Assembly: GCA_037903475.1 (NCBI GenBank)
Contig: JBAJFG010000561.1
Coordinates: 434,001 to 498,000, forward strand
Reading direction: 5' to 3'
Length of the DNA: 64,000 bases
Origin: Ancylostoma caninum
Lineage: Eukaryota > Nematoda > Chromadorea > Rhabditida > Ancylostomatidae
Position numbers and translations under genes: made by a program
Shown here: in pieces, positions 35,601 through 50,600 of the stretch
Numbering within the stretch: the first letter of the stretch is position 1
Layout: every line of letters begins with the position of its first letter
Notes under the pieces: model-generated
What the model saw: only the letters and a program-made list of their open reading frames with translations
Database searches by the model: none
What the model was told of the DNA's origin: nothing

Positions 35601-38600
35601 AAAGTTGGACGATTAATGAGCTAAATAGATCCTGAATATGGACTGAGATTTCAAAATTACAACCCCGTATTAGGGAAGGAGAACAATAAATAAATAATAA
35701 ATTATGAAAATAGAAGTAAAAAACGAGGAAAAGGCTCAACTTCCGTTTCGTACTCTTCTCTTACACGGAAGCTGAACTAAAAGTATAGGACTTCCCCCAG
35801 TACATGACAGTATGCGAGGGGAAGCCCTTAGCTTCAGACAAAATATGAATTTGAGAAACCCACTGACTCGGTGGCATCCTTCGCATCTTGGTCGTCCGAG
35901 TCGATGGAACTAGGGAATACAGAATAGGAAAAAGCATAGAAATATGTAGAAATAGTCCCAGACTTGGGTAATTAAACCAAAAACTGGATAGTTTTTCGAT
36001 TGACTCCATTCTTTGCAGAGTCACAAGAAGTTTTTACGTTCACTTAGTTGGAGGTTAACGGGATAAACATTGGAGTTTGAAAATTATTGATGAAAAGATG
36101 AAGAGAAGGCTTCAAAAGTTCTTTGAGAGAAAAAAAATTAGAAAGAAAATTGTCTGGGCTTAGGTCTTTCTCAGAGACGATGGAAGTAAAGTATTCGAGT
36201 TATCCGTTGGTTTGTTGTACCCGCCTGTATACCATACTTTCTCGCGTTACTTTAGTCTCTGTAGCTGCTACTGTAATCCTTATGGAGTACAGCACCTTGC
36301 ATTGCCGTCAGACAACAATATCAATTCCGATACCTATCGATTTTGAGCGGAGCAACGTTGGCGTCGTCGCTGCATCCGCCACCGATAATCAATGCGTATT
36401 AAAATTGATATCGCCTGATCGACGTCGACGCAATGCCTATAGTCCATATAAAGTATAGTATCAAAATGCGTGTCATGGCAGATGTCATACTGCAGGCGTC
36501 ACCGTTGTCGGTCAGACAAAAATGTCACAATTTTAACATGGAATCACTCCTTCATTTGACGCTTTCTGTTAAGGATTGGTCTATCGTATTGTGTTGCTCG
36601 CGGTTCTACAAATGGTCCCTTTGAATTATCTTTTCGTCTTTTACTTTAGAGAAAACCGACGTTTGGGTAAATTATGTTGTAGGTTTCTAAATTTGGAACG
36701 ATAGCCGAACGAGGCAACATAGTGAGGAGTTAGGGAGGTATGCATTGGCCAATCGAGATCGGTTAAGAGAGTTATCATGGCTAGTGATTACAGGCTCAAA
36801 TGACGTACTCATAATTCATGGAACTTCGTTTATCTTCACTTATGTCCGGCTGTTTCGTTTACTTTCTACCCATCTGCTTTCACTGCTCGCTGCCATGACG
36901 CCGTATTTCACGGAACATTACGCTGAAAGCCTCGTTACCTCTTGTAGAAAAAAATTGCGCACGTTTGCTTGCGCGTCGCCAGAACACCGTCGCTGTGTAG
37001 TATGCATGCCACCTTCCTAACGCCTCCATTTTTCTCGCCCAGTGAAACGGAAGGCCACCTTTTCACAGAAGGTCACTGTAGACGGTTCTGCAATTTTTTT
37101 TCACTGAGAAAAACAATAGTGATAGGCTCAATACTAATAACGCAATACATAGTAATGGGATTCTTGGAGTGCTTCGATTACATGTTTTAAGGCCATTCTA
37201 GGGCTGATGTACAAAAAAAAAACCACGCAAAAAATTAAAGAGAAGCGCTACTTGCACCCATTTGATCTACTTGTGGTGAATGTTGGGCACTTTATACTAG
37301 GGTGCGTCCGTCAGACGCACGCATCCATTTGCGAAAGATTTCCTATAAAGACTGGTTAACGCGACATGCGCATCCTCAATGAAAAGAACGTGCGGCTGTC
37401 GCGAGGTCGTAGAGGCTTGCGTGGCTTGCGTCTTAGCTGCGTCAGCGATGCAGGTCGCCCTATTTTAGTATTTTAGTATATAGACGCACGCGTGTCAATC
37501 CCACGCATCTAGTGTGAATTGCCCTCATCGTTGCTATTTGCCAAAAGAGAAATTTCAAGCTTTGCTTAGAAAAAAATTATAGGCAAAAGTTTAAAAAGTT
37601 TTTTCCGTCCATACCATGTATACTCAGAAGCATCACAGATCACAGTTGCTTTTTTTTTCGTATAAACCTTTTTGAACGTGGGCCACCGTACTCGGAATGA
37701 GCAGCTTCGCCGAGCTTTTTGATTGGCTGGTGGATGAGTTGACCAATCACGGAGCCCTGCTATACCACCCCTTCCCATTGAACGCTCTACACCCGAATTT
37801 TTCTTCTGAACTAGCGGGGTTCATCCAGAAAGGGTGCAGTACGCTATAAAAATATATATAGATTTTAATGAATAGGGATGTTATCACTGTATCACAAACA
37901 ACGAGATAAAAATAGACAAAGGGCAGAAGTTACAGGGTGTAGAAAAAAGTCTTGAAAATCTTTCGGGGACTATTTCGGCTTTTTCTTATTTCAAGATATT
38001 TTTAGAGTGTCTAGGGTACAAGTGAACTTTGATACTGACAGTGTTAGCTGCAGCGTTTATGGTAACACCAGAACAAAGAAATTCGAGCTCTGCTGGTATT
38101 TGCGCGACCATAGTGCGTACAGAACATTTTTGCCTTGCATGGCTATAAACAACAGAAATGCAAGGTGCAGCCACGGGCGTGCAGAGTCGGTTGGTGAGAC
38201 GAAACCAGTAATGGGAGTGGAAAAGAGAAAACATACTCATGGTCTTGTCACCGAAGAAGTTAAGGTTATCTAAACAGGTTTCTGGAGATTTACACGGGGG
38301 TTTAGAGCTCGTGAAACTATGGGTGGTAAATGTGATGGGTAAATTGCTAAGGCTTCAAAAATGAGGTGAGCCACCGTTTCAATATTTTTTCTGGCTACGT
38401 TGCCCAAACACTCGAGACGTGCACTTGTTCTCGCTGGCAACCGGTTACAAGTGCAAGATGTGTGCAAATTGTGCCCGTTCTTGTAGCACTTCGCAGTCTC
38501 ACTCCACCCTGCTCGCTCCCAAGTGGTTTTAAGCAGTTTGCCGAGGCGTGCACATGAGTGAAATGTGTGATTTTCAGCAATAAGCTGGTGGATCTGGAAC

Positions 38601-41600
38601 AGATCGCCCAGAGCACAGCGACGGAGCGGATCGAGCGGGCGTTCGCGACAGCCGAGAAGGAGTTCAAGGTGGCCCGTCTGCTGAGCGTGAAAGGTGGGTC
38701 CACGCTGGTCCGGGGGGACATCAGGCTGATTTTGCTAATTTTGTGCGAAATGCCCTTGTCTGCCGTTGTCTCCGTGACACCTATCGGCGTTTTTCTGTTT
38801 GGACGAGGTGGTCGCCGCCGGCTGATCGGCTTTTTCCGCGCACCGCTGCGACGGCCGGCTACTTTCCGCGCAGCCCGTCCGTGGTCGTCTTTTTCCCACC
38901 CACCGACCGACCGACCCGTCTCTGGCGGGCTGCTACGTCACTGCACCGCCACCCCACCGTGCGCCGTCTTTTCTCCGTTCGGAAATCTTTCTCGACATGT
39001 TCGACTCAGCGACGCTAACCATTCCGCTTCCACACCGCCTTCTACCGCCCCGCGCTGCCGCTCCGCAGACCACCGAGTCCGGCGCGGCGTCTGCGCGTCT
39101 CGACCCTCCTCCATCTGCTAACCTCATGATGACCTGTAACCGTAATAAAGCGTCCGCTTACATGCAAACGAGCGGGCCTCATGAGCGATCCGCGCGCACG
39201 CTTCGTTGCACTTCCAATCGTCCTCTGATCGTTCATGTTCGAATCGAATAAAAAACGAATCAATACTATTCCCACACCTGCGTTTTGTACAAACAGTTCG
39301 CCTTCTTCGAATTTTGGCTCCAATCGCGCTGGAGAATCTTAGGGACCCTTTGCTGCCCCGAAAATTGTCCAAAAATCCCGAAAACATTGCTTCTTTGTTC
39401 AGTCTCATTCTGCTTCGTTGCTCATACTTTGCCTCATTTTGAACCTCTCCTTTATACCCAAAGCATCACTTCCCGTTTGTTGTCGACTATTTCTCCACTT
39501 CTAATATTTTTCTAGAGCATTATTCTATTATTTATTGATCAACTACACTGGACGATGCACTACATGTTTTTATGGTCCCGAGTACTTTTTTGCCAAACAG
39601 CATTTCGGTTGACATGCTATTAATCACTTTGCTATAGCCGAACACCGCAGTTTCCTCATATATTCTCATATTTTGTTCCAATTTTTTGCTTTTTTTTCAA
39701 GTGTTTATTTTTTACGTCATAACAATGCGCTATGGCTTTGAAATTCTTTGATGTGACTTTCTTTCTCTCCTTTCCTTGGGTAAATAAATTTCTCCGATTT
39801 CCCTGCATCTGTCCGTGTTCTTATTGAAATCCAGTTCCTGGCTGATAAGGAAGGTCCTTTCAAGATTCGGTTTTTTCTCAAGATTCGATCCACCGAATTA
39901 TTCCCACACCTGCGTTTTGTACAAACAGTTCGCATCCTTCGAATTTTGGCTCCAGTCGCGCTGGAAAATCTTAGGATCTCTTTCCTTGAGAAATCTCCGC
40001 TTTGTTTTTGAATTCGTTCCTGGTGCTGTTTTTCTGGAGCGGTCCTGCTCTGCCGCGGAATTTCCGGAATATTCGGACTGAATTATTTGTTCACTTTCAT
40101 TTTAGGGAGCCCAAACCATTCTATAATAAATTTTTGTTTCTTTTTTGTTTTTGAAAACTGAATTTTCCAACTATTTAATCATTCGGGTAGGTCCGATATT
40201 TGAATAACTCTTTTATTCGCAAATTCGAAAATGAATATCATTTGAAAGTTCAGAGTTTCGAATACTGATTAATCGAATAATAATGATAGTAAATTTTTTG
40301 TCGGAATAAAAAACATTTGATTTTGGATAATCTATGCTAAAAATTTTCTAGTTTTCCAAATTTCTCAAAGTTATGATGTCATGTTTCAGAAATAGCCAGA
40401 AGTTCTTGTGCATGTTTTGGATGAAATCAATTATAGAATGAATGACATATAATTATATTCATTTATACTTCAGTTTCAGTAAACGAAAATTGTGGAGTAA
40501 TCCACCCTGACTGAGGACCTACGCCGCCACTTGCACAGAGATTCTTTTTCATTGAAAAAAAGAAAGTATGGATACACAAGAAATGATGAGGGTTTGTCCC
40601 GTATATGTCAAATTCGAAAGCGCAATCGCGTGCTTTGGAGAATCTCGCAGAATTTTTCGTAATTTTTCTCCTGCTGATTTGACCAGTTCCCGGCAGATGT
40701 GCCCTTTTCCCACTACCCGGTGTGATTTTCCACTTGCAGTAAACTCGTTTCCGTTCAATTTCTGGGAATTCCAACAGCATTTCATCGCCTTCTGTTGGGA
40801 ACTTAAGGTCTTTTTGCTGTGTAATTGACGTACTTCACTGTTGACGTATGACCTATCGGTTGCCGGCTTCCGGTCGTCCCTACCGTGTTTCCAATCAAAT
40901 TCTCATGAGTACATCCTGAAATATGGTCTATCGATTGGTGCGGAAACTCATCGGAAGGGCATCTTCCGCCATTTCAACATACGAATCTGGTGCCCTTTCT
41001 TCAGCGGGAGGGGGATGGGAGGAAAGGTGCGCGAACGGTCCTCCCCAAATGGCAGGGACGGATCGCTTGCACGTGTTCTGCCTCATCTCCATTCTGCTAC
41101 GAGGTACAATTTCTCGCTTTTCTGCTGCGAATTATCGTTTCTCTAACTGTTTACTTTTCTACTTCTGCTTACTCTGACAGTAGAACGCTCCAACTACATT
41201 ATGCTAACTTTCTGCCGGAATTTCCGCAGCAGAAACGCGCTGTCATCGCAAGCGACGTGTCGGTTTCCCCCTTTCCCTGCGAAATCTCCGCGTTTTTGAT
41301 TCCGTTCCTGGTTCTGTTTTTCTGGAGCGGCCCTACTCTGCTACGGAATTTCCGGCTCTTTGTCCAATGACTCCTCATTTCCTCCGGTCGATTTATTATA
41401 TTTATCTATTTATTGTATGGGCAGTATGTGCTCTAACCTTGAACACTGTTTAAAGAAGCGGCTATTGACGAATTACTTATTCAACCGATACTTCCTTTGC
41501 TGCCTTTACTTTTTTTTTAAACTGAATTAGCGAAGTTATAGTTAATGTCTGTTCTATGTATTGAAATTGAGATGCTCGGAATGGGTGGAGGTATTGGAAT

Positions 41601-44600
41601 TCTTATTTATGTAATTATCATCGATATGAGAAGGCACTAGTTAAATAGAGCTACATTTCGTCTCTTCATCCCCATATGGGTGAATGGGCTTCGAAAGTTA
41701 CGGCTTCCTGGGATATAATGAAATGTCAAATTAGATCAGTGATATTTATTTATTTATTTATTCATTACACTCAAGGTGCACTACAGTCAATGAAAAAGTC
41801 AAGAACAGAACAAAATGTTAGATTAACTGAGAATAATCGCTTCGAAATCAGAGGTTAGGAAGTGGTCGAGAGAGAAAAATGTTACATAAACATCAGAATG
41901 CGAAGTTATTGCCAAGTCCGAAAACCGTTGGAATTTATGTCCAGATGTTGGCGAATTCCAGAAGGTGAAGCTTCATGTTGATCGAATCTCAAATTTGAAG
42001 ATTGCATGCCATACCTGACGTTGCCCCACGCACCCACACCGGCTAGCGAGATTACCTTGAGTAATAGAATTGACTATCTTAGCTTAATTGTTTGATTCAC
42101 TCAGAATTCTTTGCATTTTAGTTCTATTTTAATTTACTGAATGCAGTGAAGGCGCTCCATTTCATTGTTATCTCAATTTTTATTCCTACTCATTACGTCA
42201 TATTCCTCTTTATCGGCTGAATTTCCTCCCGGCCACGCACCTTTTTCACTCACTCTCTCCGTCCGAGAAAATTTTCTGGGACAGCTGCATATGGTTCTTT
42301 TTATATCTGTCAATCTACGCACGCTATTATTGCAACCCACGCGATGGCGGGCTATTAGCCATTAATTGTGAGACGGAGCCTACTTAGTCATGAGACATAT
42401 TGCAATTTTAGGGAAACGCCTCCGGTGTTTATGGGCGAAAGACTCTGTTTAGATTTCTATTCCAATCTCCCCTTCACATTTGCCGCTTCTCGGAATTAAT
42501 TGGGTCAATTTCGTTTTGTCTAACTTTGATTATTGAAATGTACGTAACTCGGTTGGAGTTTAAAAAAAGCATTTCCATAGAGTTCCAGTACATGAAGTGC
42601 TAAAGAAATGCATCACTAAACTCCATTCAAAATTACAGTCTAAACCGACGCTATCATCTTTCATTCTGATATATAGGAGGATTTTTATCTATTTTGATCG
42701 GTAGAAATCACGTTTACGTAAACTTTTTCAGCAGAATCAGTTCCAATTTGACCATGTTCGTGCAAACTGGAATCATCTGTTGTTTGTCTTGGAATTCCAT
42801 TGGAATGAATGTTTATTTATCTACCCATTCAACTGTACGCGAGATTCTCCAAAAAACCGTGTGGAGTGAAGAGAATTTTGTTACCTTACTTTTGTATATC
42901 TTGCTGCTATTAGATGAAAGGGAGTACAGTGTTCAAAGCTGTACCCGGATGCGTGATTGAGATTACCCAAGGTAATGTTACCCGAATTTACCCTTTACCT
43001 AGCGCCCATCAACATGTTTGTGCATATGTTACGTTGTCTATGCCCAGCTGTTACCCATGAATGGTAGTGGGGTATAGATGAGAGATATAGATGAGTACAA
43101 GATTGTCTACCCTTTCGATAAAGCATACTAGCCATGAAGCCATATTGCACTGCGACAGAAGAAGTAAATGGACGATGAAGAGGGTACTTTTTGGTGGACT
43201 TCAGCGTAATGAAGGTTAAGCCTTCTAGTTTTAAGAGTACGTGGATGGAATATGCAATGCTTGCTTGTTTTTGAGTTTAACCCATTTCCAGCATTGTAAT
43301 AGACAATTTCATGACAATTTTTTTGTTCTTTTGGGTCTGGATCTATCATTGGAAGGACGGGTAATCTCATACCAGTGGGTGTGGTTACCATGAATTTGGG
43401 GTTACCCATCCAGTGAAGAGTGATTTGTGTCTTTTCATACGTTTACCGTGGGTAGTCTCAATGATGCGTTCGGGCTCTGGATCACAGCTGTTCCCATCGT
43501 CCTGCATGTCTTCCCGTTCCATCTCTTCTTCACGAGATTTTGTTCCCTCTATGACTGAAATTTGAAGCGCTTTATTCTGTTTTCCGGAAACGAAGCTGAA
43601 GAAGTGAGCGATGCCAGCAGTTAACGCCTGTCATAACTGTGGTAATCACATCGCAGCCGCGGCGAGCTTTTGAATTCTCAGCCGAGTCAGATTGCATGCC
43701 TTTCCGATAGCGACCGGTGCTTTCCGTGACCGTCTCGGTTCCTTGGTCGCGCCGTTTTATTTTCGGGCATTTTGTTTGGTTTCCATTGCAGTAATGTAAT
43801 GCCATCTCTATTCAGCACTTTGGTAAAAGTTTAATTGAGATTTTTAACCTATTGCCTTTGGTTAGCTTCCACATACCTGGATAAATAAATTAATTAGGGA
43901 TCCCAGGATACTCTAATGATTTTGCAGGTTTTGTTGTACATGCAATTTACTCTACAGTTACAATCCGCCACTCCACAGTTTCTACTCTCTAATAATTTTC
44001 TTTCTGAATAAATTACGGCTAAACTTCAAGCAGGATCATTTCAGTCAGCGAACCTCGCCTTAATTTCGGGAAAATTATGCCAAAATTGGGTCGCTTCAGC
44101 TTGAATTTCTGGTGAAGTCGGCCTATTTTCGTTCAGTAATCCTCACGCTTCCTCGCAGAAATAAAAAGGAAACCTCTGGTGTAGCATTCTCATAATTAGA
44201 TGCAGCTCCTATAATTCCACTCTAACACATGGCTGTGCGTTTCAAAAATTTCAAATTTCGTCGCCACTCTAATCCGTTTCGTTGTTGGAGAAATAACTGC
44301 TACACATTATTGCGTTAATCCATTAATTCTCTAGTGAATTTGTAGGATTTTTACCGGAAAAATTTAGTTGAACTGTTTTGACTAAATAAGCCAGTAATTT
44401 ACTCATTTGAAATGCTGAATTATGAACCAATTCCTGGGAAATTTTTGACCTTTAAACGAACTTTTACCGACTTTTCACTAGTTTTTCGTCAATCCGTTCA
44501 TCAGTCGAGTTAATGGAATAACGCGTGTTGACGTTACTGTGCTGATTCGTTATGTTATAACGCGCAGAGCTGGTTCCAGCCATACTACTCCCTTCGAAAA

Positions 44601-47600
44601 TGTCTATAGGGCAACTTACACTGGATGCGTGCGTGCGTCAGATGCGCATTCAGACCATGTGGACAAATTGTTGGGAGTAGAGATTTTGGTTCAGTCTTCA
44701 TTAATTGCGCTGACTAGCGACACCACAAACGCGTGCATCTCACCTGCGTTTGGGTTGCGTCAGAGGTGCTCTGGACCTTCTCTTCAGCAGATAGTCGCAC
44801 GCACGACGAACGCACGCATCTAGTACAAATTGCCTTTCTGAGGTGAAATATCGTTTTCTCTTGCAATATAGTACTTGGTGAAAACTTCTGCATGTCTTAT
44901 GCTATTAATGTTGAAGATAGTGAGCTTAGAACAGCTATCATTCAGTGATCCCCCGAGACAATCTCTTCTAGAGCTTTGAAATCCTCGGTCCAATCCCGCC
45001 ATGAATTTCCAGACGCATTCAGAGTTCTGAATATGGATGTTGCTCCCCATCACCTAAAAAAGGCCATCACATTTTCCGTTTTTCATCGAATCTTCTGTGA
45101 CATTTGACGTTTGATTTGACGTTTTCGGCTCGGCAGCTGCCCTCGCGCATGAGACGCGGGCCGGTTACCCGTACCATGCACTTGTCGCGCGGGCTTCTGC
45201 TGCTGCTGCACGTTCCGCTCCAGTGAGTAACGGCTACGCGGTGTTTTGTCCTCGACGTAGAGGTGTGCGTGTGCCCGTGTGCAAATAATCGCTTCCTAGC
45301 CGATGCATCACAGTTTTGATAGCACCTGACCGCTGCTCCAGTCACTACAATCCAGCCATCCGCCCACGCAGGTGTCCAGGCCCGACTCGCTTTTCCTATT
45401 CTCTCGCAGCGCGGCGGAAATTTCGGAGATGGTGGTTTTTGTTCGCACGTGCGGTTATGTGCAGCTTATCGCCGGAATCCAACAATTCCGCACTCGAATG
45501 AGTGATTTTCTCACAGCTTATCTGTGCTGGAGCCTAGTTGTGGTTCTAATTGTACTGTTTCTAACACATTACCCCTACTATTTGCTGGATGATCAGCTTC
45601 GCTCAAGAAAAAAATCAAGAAATTGAGCTGTTCTGCATTTTTTCATCGTTCTGGTGACGCTTGGCAGTGTTCGATGCGTTCAGAGAGAGCGCTCACTCCT
45701 AAACGTTGTTAACTTCACCTATGTACCACCGATCTACGCTCCTGGAACTGCACGCATCTTGAATATGTGCACTGTTCGTTTTTCTATACGGAGGCGTTAA
45801 TCGTTGAGCACTCGTTTTGAGCCGAAAATCACACAGTCGAAAATTATCCATTAATTTTTGCATTTTACTCTTAGGCCTTCCAGATTCTTTAGGTGGAACA
45901 CATAAATCAGATCTTACGTTCCACCACTTTGGCCGTCTTTAGAGATCTGCAAACAGTGTGGCTCCGAAAATTCTTACATTCACCTCCTCAAACATCCCTC
46001 CTTCCTCTGATGGAAGGATTTAGTCTTTTTAATTCTAATTACTTCCACAAGATGCTTGTTCTCCTTTATTGCCCTCACTCCAGAAGATATTGTTTTGTCT
46101 CAGCACCCTTAATGTAATAAGCGAATAAAGATTTGATTGCAGCTACCTGGTAGTAGCCGACTTTCCCGGGGAATTTCCTGGTCCAGTACATCGCACTTTC
46201 AGGGATTTATTCAATACAATGGATAAAAATTTTGTGTGGGCTTGTTTTTGAATCCTTATCTTTATTGCAATTTTGAGATCTCTATAATTTAAGATCTGCT
46301 CTCTGAATAAGCTTAATTTCCAGAATCCCTGCCTATTGGGCTCTTTGTCGGCGGAAACCTTTTTTGGCCACTTTTTCCTTCCCCTCTCCTTCCGCCTGTG
46401 GTCATCGCGGAGTCATACTGATGATGTCCTATCAGTTTATGACAGAGTAACTTTGCATAAGTGTACTAGCGCTACTTTGTGGTTCATTTAATTGTTTTTT
46501 TCTTCAGTTGATTATGTAGATACAATCAGAGCTGCGCAGCATGGAATTCTATGATCTTGCACCTCACCTCTCTCAGGCTTTTGTTCTTCTCATCATATTT
46601 TCATTCTAATCTTTGTGGGGATGATATACTTTGTTTGGTTTTCCATTACTCGAATGTATCATTGAGCTTATTCATGGTGAAAATGTCAACGCAACCGAGT
46701 TTATCCTCAAATGGGCACCCATTTTCATATTTAGCTATACCTGACCTTTCCTATACCCTTCCGCTACCCGTGCGTGGTCATAATTGAGATGCCCTAATCC
46801 GGACTCTAACGAAAGCGGCGGGCCCAGAAGTTTAACCAAAACAATGAAACATAACTGTCTCGACCAGTGATGAGCGGAATTTCGATCTGGAATTTTGGAA
46901 GCCCTGAACTGTGTTGTTGTGGAGCCAGATCCAAAGTTTTCAAAAAATCTGCGGTAGATGAGGACTGAACCCTAAGTTTTTTTTTGTAGCGGCTCCAATC
47001 TCTGATCTTGACCAGTCGTTCAAGCTACTTCTAGGTGAAATCTCTACTACGTGTTCCGGGAAAATCCTTCGATTTGATCGCGAAGCGCGCAGGCAGCGTT
47101 GACGATCGCGATGCGATTGGGTGATTTTGGCAATTTTATCTTGCGCGATCATTTCCAAAAAGGACATGCCGTATGGGATTGTTTGAGCAGTCCTCACAGG
47201 TACATAAGATCGCGAATCGCATCGCTCTGTATTCGTAACGTATGTACTGGCATGCAACGGCGACGAAGTCGTCTTTGAAATAGGTGTGCCCACTACCCTA
47301 CAGTACATTGCACGATTTTTGCTCATCCATCATCCTGAACATCAACTACAGTTGAGCTACCGTCACACCCCTTCCCTCATCTCCGCGGCGGTCATCATTC
47401 CAAAGAATTGAGACATAGTAAAGGACAGTGCAATGTGCCAAACACCACTCATCTCACGATGTCGATGTAAGGTTGAACTTCACTGCCATTTATCGATTTT
47501 GATCAGTAGAAACCGACTGCCAGTTTGCTATGGCTCTTACCAAGGTATTTCCAAATTGTTCTACAGGACTTTTTCTGAAATTTCGTTTCTTTCTATTTTG

Positions 47601-50600
47601 TAACAACTTTTTTCATATAATATGATGACAAATCTTTCTGAATATCCAATGCTTTTTTAAAAAACTCTGCAAACCTTTTGGTGAATCCGGTATTCCTACG
47701 TCGAACCAGTATCTGCTCATTTCTCATCGCTCATCTATTTCTACTGCTATCATTCATTCATCCGGTATTTTAGTTGGTACAATGCCTTTGTTTGATTTAA
47801 AAACGAACCAATAATCTCTCCTGCCAACAAGATTACCCTTTAACGGATCGTCTGTCATTAGTGCAATGTTTTCTGAAATTCTGTACATTTTGGAAAACTG
47901 GGTCAGCGTGAGGCGCTTGCACTAATCCTGGAGGTACGGGCGCTTACGCTATTTGCGATAAAAATGCCCAAAGCTTTCCATTCTCTGATTCAGTCCTTCA
48001 CTGCTTCGTTATGGCTATCGGCTTACCTTTCTGTCTGATTGGATGTACATCGTCCCGCCTGTCCTGCTTTCATTCATTCATTCATTCATTCATTCATTCA
48101 TTCATTCATTCATTCATTCATTCATTCATTCATTCATTCATTCATTCATTCATTCATTCATTCATTCATTTCATTCATTCATTCATTCATTCATTCATTC
48201 ATTCATTCATTCATTCATTCATTCATTCATTCATTCATTCATTCATTCATTCATTCATTCATTCATTCATTCATTCATTCATTCATTCATTCATTCATTC
48301 ATTCATTCATTCATTCATTCATTCATTCATTCATTCATTCATTCATTCATTCATTCATTCATTCATTCATTCATTCATTCATTCATTCATTCATTCATTC
48401 ATTCATTCATTCATTCATTCATTCATTCATTCATTCATTCATTCATTCATTCATTCATTCATTCATTCATTCATTCATTCATTCATTCATTCATTCATTC
48501 ATTCATTCATTCATTCATTCATTCATTCATTCATTCATTCATTCATTCATTCATTCATTCATTCATTCATTCATTCATTCATTCATTCATTCATTCATTC
48601 ATTCATTCATTCATTCATTCATTCATTCATTCATTCATTCATTCATTCATTCATTCATTCATTCATTCATTCATTCATTCATTCATTCATTCATTCATTC
48701 ATTCATTCATTCATTCATTCATTCATTCATTCATTCATTCATTCATTCATTCATTCATTCATTCATTCATTCATTCATTCATTCATTCATTCATTCATTC
48801 ATTCATTCATTCATTCATTCATTCATTCATTCATTCATTCATTCATTCATTCATTCATTCATTCATTCATTCATTCATTCATTCATTCATTCATTCATTC
48901 ATTCATTCATTCATTCATTCATTCATTCATTCATTCATTCATTCATTCATTCATTCATTCATTCATTCATTCATTCATTCATTCATTCATTCATTCATTC
49001 ATTCATTCATTCATTCATTCATTCATTCATTCATTCATTCATTCATTCATTCATTCATTCATTCATTCATTCATTCATTCATTCATTCATTCATTCATTC
49101 ATTCATTCATTCATTCATTCATTCATTCATTCATTCATTCATTCATTCATTCATTCATTCATTCATTCATTCATTCATTCATTCATTCATTCATTCATTC
49201 ATTCATTCATTCATTCATTCATTCATTCATTCATTCATTCATTCATTCATTCATTCATTCATTCATTCATTCATTCATTCATTCATTCATTCATTCATTC
49301 ATTCATTCATTCATTCATTCATTCATTCATTCATTCATTCATTCATTCATTCATTCATTCATTCATTCATTCATTCATTCATTCATTCATTCATTCATTC
49401 ATTCATTCATTCATTCATTCATTCATTCATTCATTCATTCATTCATTCATTCATTCATTCATTCATTCATTCATTCATTCATTCATTCTTGCTCCCTCTC
49501 CAATTAAAGAATATTTGCAGAGCTACTCATTATTGCCCGCTTTTCAAGTCTCTTGATGAGAGCGCCAAGAATTTTCCGAGATTCTGTCCCCTACCTCCCT
49601 CTTCTCTCCCTCCCCCCCCCACCCCACTCCACCCACCAGCTGTTCTCAGGATTTTTTAACACCAGCGGTAAGACTTCCCCTACTCTAGAAATTGTCACTA
49701 TTCAGCAGCAAGAGGCAGCTTGTTGCACTCTGCTAGAGCAGGAAGAAAGCGAAGTCAGTGAACGCTGTTGTTTATCCCAAATAAGTGAAGAGGTCCAGCA
49801 ACACCTTGCACTTCGCTCACCTCGTAAATGCATCGGTTTCTTGCACGAGCTTCCACTGCTGCGAGTCTTTTCTGTTCTGGTGTTTGGGATTTTCGTACGA
49901 TAATATGACTATTTTCAGATCTGCATAGTGAGCATTTGGACGCGCACTCAGTGGTGTGCTATTTGATGACTCTTTATTTGTCGCTAATTGGCAAAAGCTC
50001 CATTGGCACCTTACAGAATACGGTGGGTTCTTACTTCTTCAGTGCTTTTTAATACTATTCCTGTACAGCTGATGACTTGTGCTGAAACAGCGACTCTTTA
50101 TGCCACTCTAAGCCTTGCTATTCATCTTTTATCCTCTTCAGATATTCGGAGAACAGTGCTTAGAGTTGTTTCTTGTTTTGTCTTAGTCAATGATACTATT
50201 GCATCTATCCTCTATCTGTATCTCATTCTTTCGTATTTTTCCAGTAGCTATGACTACTGAACGGCACTGAAATATATAACTACAAAAATGACGACGAAAT
50301 AAAACGACCAACCATGTACATCTCTGTCTTGGATAGGCAGACTCAAGCAGCATGCTTAATTGCATAAATTGGCTTTCTTCTTCGATAGTGTTTCATCCTT
50401 GAAAGATACTTCATTGGTCCGGATCCGCATGCACGCGTCGCACCACAGGCTGCTGCTGTACTCTGCTCAGAGTTCGGCACAAGCTTAGCTCGAGCAGAAA
50501 AAACTACGAAGTCCCCTTTGACCTAGCCAAAAATCTACGAAGCCCCAATTGTAAGCAAACAAGTTAAAACAAGTTTGTGCGAAGAACAGTAGTTTCATTT

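Noticed and set aside
35962..35978. A possible SL1 RNA gene
   Set aside because: The match stops at base 17, lacks the GAG|GT junction, and I see no Sm-binding site or RNA-gene structure after it.
38558..39121. A 187-codon frame starting in dys-1 exon 5
   Set aside because: It is exon 5 read through its donor into a GC-rich intron; the continuation has no family similarity.
45372..45626. A nested membrane-protein gene or extra dys-1 exon with a hydrophobic run
   Set aside because: It has no ATG, no partner exon, and its phase does not fit between dys-1 exons 5 and 6, which already join perfectly.
48011..49659. Three long plus-strand frames of about 500 residues made of Phe-Ile-His-Ser
   Set aside because: They are translations of the ATTC tetranucleotide array, open in all three frames by composition, and they lie inside a dys-1 intron.
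49553..49903. A 116-codon frame just upstream of dys-1 exon 6
   Set aside because: It is open but ends before the exon, has no recognised domain, and exon 6 already joins exon 5 in phase.
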